Source of the DNA: Nitrososphaerota archaeon
Lineage (GTDB): Archaea > Thermoproteota > Nitrososphaeria > Nitrososphaerales > JACPRH01
Direction of reading: 5' to 3'
Assembly: GCA_023379805.1 (NCBI GenBank)
Contig: JAMCPI010000014.1
Location: 230,307-294,306 of the forward strand
Length of the DNA: 64,000 nt
The position numbers and the translations under genes were made by a program. The notes below the pieces were generated by a model. That model ran no database searches, was not told where the DNA came from, and saw only the letters and a list, made by a program, of their open reading frames with translations. This document shows, in pieces, positions 1 to 6,247 of the stretch. Position 1 is the stretch's first letter. Each line of letters starts with the position of its first letter.

Positions 1-1
1 A

Positions 2-121
2 ACCTCAGTCCTCAAAGACATCGAAGAAATAAGTAGAATGTTCAAGACCGAAACACTCCCAAGAAAAGCAGCAGAATGGAAATGCAACTACTGCGAAGTA
101 AAACGATACTGCTGGACATAA
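2..121 (+). CDS. cas4: CRISPR-associated exonuclease Cas4, C-terminal fragment
   Basis: An open frame enters from the left edge and ends with TAA at 119-121, giving 39 residues. It ends in WKCNYCEVKRYCWT, a C-x2-C-x5-C arrangement that matches the C-terminal three cysteines of the Cas4 iron-sulfur cluster (PD-(D/E)XK nuclease family). Cas4 works with Cas1-Cas2 to trim and orient new spacers. The gene ends 98 bases before the first CRISPR repeat and points toward it, as expected for the last gene of an adaptation operon beside its array. The nuclease domain lies outside the window, so the call rests on the cysteine motif plus context. A different small Fe-S protein is possible but much less likely here. 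Confidence 0.8.
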   Translation, partial: TSVLKDIEEISRMFKTETLPRKAAEWKCNYCEVKRYCWT

Positions 122-219
122 CCTAATAACGTGCTGATCCACTACGTGGATCATTCGATTTTTCAACCAGCACGAAACAACAAAAATATTAAGCACAACG
201 CAAGACATTCAACGTGGCG
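122..219 (+). promoter_or_regulatory. CRISPR leader region with nested inverted repeats and TATA-like element
   Basis: This AT-rich stretch separates cas4 from the first repeat. It contains an 8-bp perfect hairpin, TGATCCAC (135-142), loop TAC, GTGGATCA (146-153). This is enclosed by a second pair, CGTGCTG (130-136) and CAGCACG (168-174). A TATA-like AAATATTA at about 184-191 would place transcription start close to the first repeat. The hairpin could be the cas operon terminator or part of a leader recognition site; the sequence cannot decide between them. Leader orientation is supported by the degenerate repeat at the opposite end of the array. Confidence 0.6.
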
Positions 220-3200
220 ATTGCAACAGATAGACTCACAAAGTGAGGATTGAAAGTTATACCTAAAAATTCATCGACCGTCATATATTTGCATTGCAAC
301 AGATAGACTCACAAAGTGAGGATTGAAAGTTGACCCTAAAGTTAAGAAACAAAATGAATTAATGAATTGCAACAGATAGACTCACAAAGTGAGGATTGAA
401 AGTTATAACCTATGTCTAGGTTATGGGTTTGAGCAATTGCAACAGATAGACTCACAAAGTGAGGATTGAAAGCGTTAATTCAGGTACGTCGGTGTTGATT
501 TGGCAGCTATTGCAACAGATAGACTCACAAAGTGAGGATTGAAAGTCGGATTCTATTACGTGCATTAAGAGGTGCTGTATGATTGCAACAGATAGACTCA
601 CAAAGTGAGGATTGAAAGTCAACTACTGGAACCACTCAAGCCGGTCTAACCCCCCATTGCAACAGATAGACTCACAAAGTGAGGATTGAAAGATATGTCG
701 GCATGTTCTTTAGCTGGATCTATGCGGCATTGCAACAGATAGACTCACAAAGTGAGGATTGAAAGAAATAGTAATTCCGATTATGGCCGGAATTGCTGAG
801 AATTGCAACAGATAGACTCACAAAGTGAGGATTGAAAGTGAACATCATATCTAGTCTCTAAACCCAATTCTATGCATTGCAACAGATAGACTCACAAAGT
901 GAGGATTGAAAGATTACACCGTTTAGAAGTGATAATCTAGTGTTTGGTGATTGCAACAGATAGACTCACAAAGTGAGGATTGAAAGAACACGTGAATAGT
1001 TCCGTCACGCTGGCATACTGCTATTGCAACAGATAGACTCACAAAGTGAGGATTGAAAGTTGAGAGTGAAATAGTCAAAAGCACCTACCCGAAAAATTGC
1101 AACAGATAGACTCACAAAGTGAGGATTGAAAGATCCATTTACCTGAACCTACGCTGAAAATCGGGGCGATTGCAACAGATAGACTCACAAAGTGAGGATT
1201 GAAAGATCGGTTGTGAATGTGAGGATGCTGAGAACGTGGGGATTGCAACAGATAGACTCACAAAGTGAGGATTGAAAGATTACCAGCTTGTTTCAAGAGA
1301 TATTCTACCTAACCATTGCAACAGATAGACTCACAAAGTGAGGATTGAAAGATTAACAACATAGATATGTATAATCATTCACAAAAAATAATTGCAACAG
1401 ATAGACTCACAAAGTGAGGATTGAAAGGTCTCTTCAAAGTTAAATGTGAATTGTTCATCAAAATTGCAACAGATAGACTCACAAAGTGAGGATTGAAAGA
1501 CCTAACCAACAGCGGGAGTATGCGAAGCTTTCAAGATTGCAACAGATAGACTCACAAAGTGAGGATTGAAAGCTTCGTATTTGTTTGTGAACTTTATGTA
1601 TGCTTGACCATTGCAACAGATAGACTCACAAAGTGAGGATTGAAAGATTACCAGCTTGTTTCAAGAGATATTCTACCTAACCATTGCAACAGATAGACTC
1701 ACAAAGTGAGGATTGAAAGCAACAGAAATACCTCTCCTGAACTGTGGGTCGAATAATTGCAACAGATAGACTCACAAAGTGAGGATTGAAAGATATCAGC
1801 AAACAAAGTAGCAATCGAAAGAATAGATATTGCAACAGATAGACTCACAAAGTGAGGATTGAAAGACAAAGAAGAGCTCACCAAACAAACCCAAGCCAAA
1901 ATTGCAACAGATAGACTCACAAAGTGAGGATTGAAAGATGAGACATGCATGCGTCTCCGCATGATATCTAGGGACATTGCAACAGATAGACTCACAAAGT
2001 GAGGATTGAAAGACCCTTAGTTTCGGTTGTTGCTTCTTTCTTAGGCTTAATTGCAACAGATAGACTCACAAAGTGAGGATTGAAAGTAATGAATAACGCA
2101 TAAGTTTTGTCGTATCCGCTTAAATTGCAACAGATAGACTCACAAAGTGAGGATTGAAAGACAGAAAGACGGTACGCGGGTGTATGGAAATTGAGTATTG
2201 CAACAGATAGACTCACAAAGTGAGGATTGAAAGGCATCATATCGAGAAAGAACCAGGCAGGCGGAAAGACATTGCAACAGATAGACTCACAAAGTGAGGA
2301 TTGAAAGGACCACATGGTAAAGTGAAAGAAACGACCCAGTCTAATATGAACATTGCAACAGATAGACTCACAAAGTGAGGATTGAAAGAGTTGAACCGCC
2401 CTTTTTTACCGGCCCGCCAAAACATTGCAACAGATAGACTCACAAAGTGAGGATTGAAAGACCAATAGGCCAAACCTCAAACGTCTCTCTGTTCAACATA
2501 TTGCAACAGATAGACTCACAAAGTGAGGATTGAAAGTCAGAAGAAATCCATGATTGCGTCGTAATATCTCCAGATTGCAACAGATAGACTCACAAAGTGA
2601 GGATTGAAAGTACTTCTAGAGGAATTAGCCAAAACAAAACTGAAATTGCAACAGATAGACTCACAAAGTGAGGATTGAAAGGTAATCTTTTTTTGGTTGT
2701 TCGTCGGTATTCGAGTATTGCAACAGATAGACTCACAAAGTGAGGATTGAAAGACAACTACGTAGATCCTCGTAAAAGAACCCCCCCCAATTGCAACAGA
2801 TAGACTCACAAAGTGAGGATTGAAAGTGGGAAGCCTTCGCAGCCTATGGCTAGTTTTGTGGCATTGCAACAGATAGACTCACAAAGTGAGGATTGAAAGA
2901 TTTTATCAGCGAGCGTTACGACCGCTCCGCCATAATCAATTGCAACAGATAGACTCACAAAGTGAGGATTGAAAGAACTCAACTGGTGCTGCTCTAACCC
3001 GCTTGTTCTTTATTGCAACAGATAGACTCACAAAGTGAGGATTGAAAGTCGTATGCCCTATCTGCCGACTCCACGATACAGACGATTGCAACAGATAGAC
3101 TCACAAAGTGAGGATTGAAAGTCGTATGCCCTATCTGCCGACTCCACGATACAGACGATTGCAACAGATAGACTCACAAAGTGAGGATTGAAAGTAATCT

Positions 3201-3402
3201 TATCGTGTTTAAGCTCCTCAAGTAACGAGATTGCAACAGATAGACTCACAAAGTGAGGATTGAAAGAAGATACTGCTGCAACGCGGGCTTAGGGATGTGA
3301 TTGCAACAGATAGACTCACAAAGTGAGGATTGAAAGCTGATAACGGAAAGCGATGTCTCAGGCTCTATCCAAAATTGCAACAGATAGACTCACAAAGTGA
3401 GG
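220..3402 (+). CRISPR. CRISPR array: 44 repeats of 37 nt, 43 spacers
   Basis: Forty-three full 37-nt repeats begin ATTGCAACAG and end GAGGATTGAAAG. They start at 220, 293, 366, 436 and so on to 3300. A 44th copy at 3374 is intact for 29 nt and then degenerates. Spacers are about 33-38 nt. The repeat has an internal stem CTCAC-AAA-GTGAG. Its last eight bases, ATTGAAAG, are the classic 5' handle of type I/III archaeal crRNAs, which fixes transcription on the plus strand. Apart from the last copy I saw no variation among repeats. Two spacers occur twice (1279-1314 = 1647-1682; 3049-3084 = 3122-3157). Cas4 beside the leader fits a type I system, but no effector genes are in the window. Confidence 0.98.
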
Positions 3403-3434
3403 TTAAAGCATTTTCCAGATAATGCGATAGTATT

Positions 3435-4301
3435 CTACTCCTTTCTCAAAATCAGAATATGTTGATGCATAATATTAGGGACGTACGCGTATGGATATCC
3501 ATAGGGTCGAAGTCTAGTTCCGCTTTGGTACCAAATTGTATCTCCTTTAGGTGTAAAGCCCACTTGTTCTGCTCGTTTTGTTATGTCGTAGCCGGCGAAG
3601 ATGTATTGGCCGTCTTGGTAGGCGTCTCTGATGATTATGGCCATGTATCTGTTGTTGTGTAGTAGTGGGTGGAGGTGTTTGAAGGCTTGTTCCATTTTGT
3701 CTAGGTATTGTTGGTAGCTGTTGACTTTGCTGATGTCTCTTGAATCATCTGAGAAGGTGTGATAAGATTTCTTCCGGTTCTGCCTTCCGTAGGTGTTGTT
3801 GCACATTGTGACCTTCATATCTACATTATAGGGCGGATCAAACACCACAAAATCAAACGATTCTCTAGAATCAACAAGCTTCGGCAAGACTTCTAGGCAG
3901 TCGCCCTGTATCATCTCCTGTTTCTCAAGCTTCTCCTGCTCGCAGACCTTTAGGTAGATATCAATCCACTCCCTGTTAATCTCGATACCAGTAGCCTTCC
4001 TACCGCACAAAGAAGCCCCCAGCAGTGTGCCACCGACCCCTGCGAAAGGATCCAGCACAGACTGACCTTTCTTCGTGAAAAACCGGATCAGCTCCATCAT
4101 CAAACGCGGAGGCTTATTCGCCCCGTGAGCCCTCCTCAAATCCTGCGAAAACTCATGAGGATAAGAAGTCCTCAAAACAGACCTAGTAAAATAAAGCCAC
4201 TCCTCACCAGACAAATCATTCAAAACATTCCTCGGATGCCTCCCCCTACCACTAACAGAAGGCTTCTTCCCCTCATCAGAGGAATCTTCTTCCCCGCTCA
4301 T
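3435..4301 (-). CDS. DNA methyltransferase (N4-cytosine/N6-adenine type), orphan
   Basis: This 288-aa S-adenosylmethionine-dependent DNA methylase carries motif I, DPFAGVGG, at about residues 84-91 and the catalytic motif IV, DPPY, at about 155-158, so the order is SAM-binding then catalytic. The lead-in to motif I (HGANKPPRLMMELIRFF) is typical of this family. DPPY marks amino-methylation of adenine or cytosine; the target site cannot be told from sequence. No restriction endonuclease gene is next to it, so it may be an orphan methylase or half of a lost system. It converges on the CRISPR array, its stop lying 32 bases beyond the last repeat remnant. The first 30 residues are polar and probably disordered. 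Confidence 0.9.
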   Translation of the reverse strand: MSGEEDSSDEGKKPSVSGRGRHPRNVLNDLSGEEWLYFTRSVLRTSYPHEFSQDLRRAHGANKPPRLMMELIRFFTKKGQSVLDPFAGVGGTLLGASLCGRKATGIEINREWIDIYLKVCEQEKLEKQEMIQGDCLEVLPKLVDSRESFDFVVFDPPYNVDMKVTMCNNTYGRQNRKKSYHTFSDDSRDISKVNSYQQYLDKMEQAFKHLHPLLHNNRYMAIIIRDAYQDGQYIFAGYDITKRAEQVGFTPKGDTIWYQSGTRLRPYGYPYAYVPNIMHQHILILRKE

Positions 4302-4452
4302 TCCAAAACAGAAGTAAAATGGCAGTTATAAAAACTGAGACTGTTTGCGTGCATCGAAGAGTAGATGGAAGATACAACGATCGATCTTGTTGTAGTTATA
4401 CATCATATGTTGAATGAATACAACGTTAGATCGCGTTAAAGGTGAGACGATT

Positions 4453-5340
4453 TCACATCTGATGGGACTTCTGTTCTCTGATGTATTTCTTGAAGAACCA
4501 TAGGCAGAAGGCTCTTTCGTTATTGTTGATCTGTGCTCTCTCAAGAGCATTGTAGTAGGTTCGTCTTCCTTTATACTCGATGTTCAGCATCGGATATCCG
4601 TGTTTATTCAGAATGAAATTCATCAGTAGCCTGCTGATTCGCCCATTTCCGTCGCTGAATGGGTGAACGGTGACGAACCTCAAATGTACTAATGCAGCGA
4701 ATTCGACAGGATGCATCTTAGCTTTTTGGCCAATATACCAGCCGAAGAACTGTCTGAGTAATGGATTAAGCTCGACTGGAGAGGGAGGGATAAATTTGCT
4801 TCCACTGATCCTGACTCCGTGTCTTCTTATCTGACCCGCAATGTCAGGCTTCGTTTCCTCGAAGAGCCCCTTATGCCAGTGCAGCACAACTTGAAGCGAC
4901 AAATCTTTCCGGTAGCTTAGCATATCGAAGAAGACCTTCTGATGCGCCTCAGCCTCCTTAACATCCTCCATAGATTTCCCGCTTGGGCTGATACCCTCCT
5001 CCAGCAGCTGAGCCGTTTCTCTCAGCGTAAGAGTCGAACCTTCTATCCTCTGCGTATTGTAGGTGAACCTAACCGAGAACTCCTTAAGCTCTTTTTCTCT
5101 AGCCGATCTTGGAGTTTCCGCCTGTTCAGCAGTGTAACTCTCCTTGATCTTATCGAATAAAACGAACCATTTCTCCTTATCCAACTCATATACGAACTGC
5201 TGTTTGAGCCTCCCAATGTCCTTCGGAACTGCACGACCCAAGTACCTTGACTTCTTAGTTACCTTACCGTCTTCCCTGACAGTGTGCTCTAGGTAATAGT
5301 ACGCGATTCCTCTCACCGTCCTCTTTACTACCGTTGCCAC
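4453..5340 (-). CDS. Fic domain protein (AMPylase family), self-inhibited class
   Basis: This 295-aa Fic-family protein has the catalytic motif HPFSDGNGR at residues 226-234, complete with His, the anion-binding glycines and the Arg. Such proteins transfer AMP, or sometimes other nucleotides, to hydroxyl side chains of target proteins. An N-terminal T-x3-E-G at residues 96-101 matches the inhibitory (S/T)xxxE(G/N) helix of class II Fic proteins, which hold themselves off with their own N-terminal domain. Residues 1-45 are a small basic domain (RYLGRAVPK region) that could bind nucleic acid. The start codon abuts a large inverted repeat (5349-5402) that covers the likely promoter, suggesting autoregulation. 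It sits among other defence-type genes. The target is unknown. Confidence 0.93.
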   Translation of the reverse strand: MATVVKRTVRGIAYYYLEHTVREDGKVTKKSRYLGRAVPKDIGRLKQQFVYELDKEKWFVLFDKIKESYTAEQAETPRSAREKELKEFSVRFTYNTQRIEGSTLTLRETAQLLEEGISPSGKSMEDVKEAEAHQKVFFDMLSYRKDLSLQVVLHWHKGLFEETKPDIAGQIRRHGVRISGSKFIPPSPVELNPLLRQFFGWYIGQKAKMHPVEFAALVHLRFVTVHPFSDGNGRISRLLMNFILNKHGYPMLNIEYKGRRTYYNALERAQINNNERAFCLWFFKKYIREQKSHQM

Positions 5341-5348
5341 ACCATACT

Positions 5349-5402
5349 GTTATCACTACACATTGATAAAATTATGGTTTTATTATCAGATGTAGTGATA
5401 AC
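5349..5402. promoter_or_regulatory. Large inverted repeat over the fic promoter (operator candidate)
   Basis: A perfect 12-bp inverted repeat, GTTATCACTACA (5349-5360) and TGTAGTGATAAC (5391-5402), flanks a nearly matched inner pair, TTGATAA (5363-5369) and TTATCAG (5383-5389). The AT-rich centre, read on the minus strand, could be the TATA box of fic, whose start is at 5340. A dimeric repressor bound here would cover the promoter. The binding protein is not known; Fic itself is one option because of its basic N-terminus. Confidence 0.6.
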
Positions 5403-5489
5403 CCGCTTAACGAGATTCTGATTATGCGATTACGACATCGCCAACTGTTAGATAAAGTTCATCTAATCGCACATTCATCCGCATAGGTT

Positions 5490-5745
5490 ATGCCCACTAA
5501 GATTATCCCCCATCACAGAGGAGGCTTACGAAGCCTTGTTGCTAAAGAAGAAAAACACGGAGATCTTTACAGAGACGATTCTACGTATAACAGGAAAGTC
5601 AGGCAAACTCACGGATTGCTTCGGTACTTGGAAGATGACGGATGAAGAGGAAAAAGCATCCTCAGCGAACTCAAGTTTAATGCTTGTCACACGTAACAGA
5701 TCCCATTTTAACCGAGTCAAAGGTTTGAAGCACAAGAACTGGTAA
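5490..5745 (+). pseudogene. Collapsed VapBC locus: antitoxin N-terminus joined to PIN toxin C-terminus
   Basis: ATG at 5490 begins MPTKIIP. A one-base shift in the run CCCC then leads into ITEEAYEALLLKKKNTEIF and later KSGKLTDCFGTWKMTDEEE, which read like an archaeal VapB antitoxin of the DUF217 type. The same frame continues without a stop into LVTRNRSHFNRVKGLKHKNW and TAA at 5743-5745. That tail looks like the C-terminus of a PIN-domain VapC toxin (TRN..HF.RI.GL....W). An internal deletion has therefore removed the antitoxin tail and most of the toxin, including all its catalytic acidic residues except possibly the last. With the upstream frameshift as well, the locus is almost certainly dead. 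The join is around 5650-5680. Confidence 0.7.
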
Positions 5746-5930
5746 AGAATTAGCACCTACGAACCCATCCTTGCAGTATCGGAAACAGTAGAAGAGCCGT
5801 TTACACAGGGATAGTTTGCTGGATAGGCCGCTCATCAAAGGCACACCAGTATAGGATGTTATCAGCAAAGTCTAAGATGCAGGACAATACTTTTACGGCA
5901 TTATTGCTGCTTTTTTGCACCAGAACAGGA

Positions 5931-6164
5931 ATGCCAATTAATGTTGTCAAGGTTGCTCGAAAGGGTCAGACCACCATTCCGGCAGAACTTAGGCAGAAGC
6001 TAGGAATCAAGAAAGGAGATATGTTTTTAGTCGAAGCAACCGAGGAGGGGCAAATACTGTTCAAGCCCATTAGAAAGCTAGAAGACTGTGCAGGCATTTA
6101 CGCAAAATATGGAAAACCTGAAGAAGTCAAGAAACAAATAGACAGGTTAAGACAGGAGCTTTAA
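5931..6164 (+). CDS. AbrB/MazE-type antitoxin (VapB-like), no toxin partner
   Basis: This 77-aa protein starts MPINVVKVARKGQTTIPAEL, the swapped-hairpin AbrB DNA-binding fold, with the hallmark K.QTTIP.ELR..LGI. The tail (DCAGIYAKYGKPEEVKKQ) is the acidic, helical part that in archaeal VapB proteins wraps around a PIN toxin. A longer reading from 5856 is possible, but the family always begins close to this Met. A PIN gene would be expected directly downstream; instead there are only 34 bases before the hairpin of the opposite-strand gene. It is therefore an orphan antitoxin, or acts as a plain transcription regulator. Confidence 0.85.
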   Translation: MPINVVKVARKGQTTIPAELRQKLGIKKGDMFLVEATEEGQILFKPIRKLEDCAGIYAKYGKPEEVKKQIDRLRQEL

Positions 6165-6198
6165 GCCGAAGCTAAGAATGAAGAAAAAGAAGAGGAGA

Positions 6199-6230
6199 GG
6201 AAACGGGCCTGTTTGATAAGGCTCGCTTCC
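6199..6230 (-). terminator. Hairpin downstream of the 934-aa surface protein gene
   Basis: GGAAACGGGCC (6199-6209) pairs with GGCTCGCTTCC (6220-6230) across a 10-base loop, with two positions that pair only as G-U in RNA. It lies 18 bases beyond the stop codon of the minus-strand gene. Nearly the same hairpin follows the next surface-protein gene (9293-9324), so the 3' module is conserved between them. It could end transcription or stabilise the mRNA. Confidence 0.6.
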
Positions 6231-6247
6231 GCATCACTTGTACTGCT

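Noticed and set aside
1699..3249. Long open frames on the minus strand across the CRISPR array, with the peptide FNPHFVSLSVA recurring
   Set aside because: They are the reverse translation of the 37-nt repeat read in successive frames, with no start signals; not genes.
220..3402. Self-targeting spacers against genes in this window
   Set aside because: I saw no spacer that clearly matches a window gene by eye; a proper alignment search would be needed to say more.
5746..5930. Further toxin remains between the collapsed VapBC locus and the AbrB gene
   Set aside because: Translations in all plus-strand frames gave no convincing PIN or other motif.
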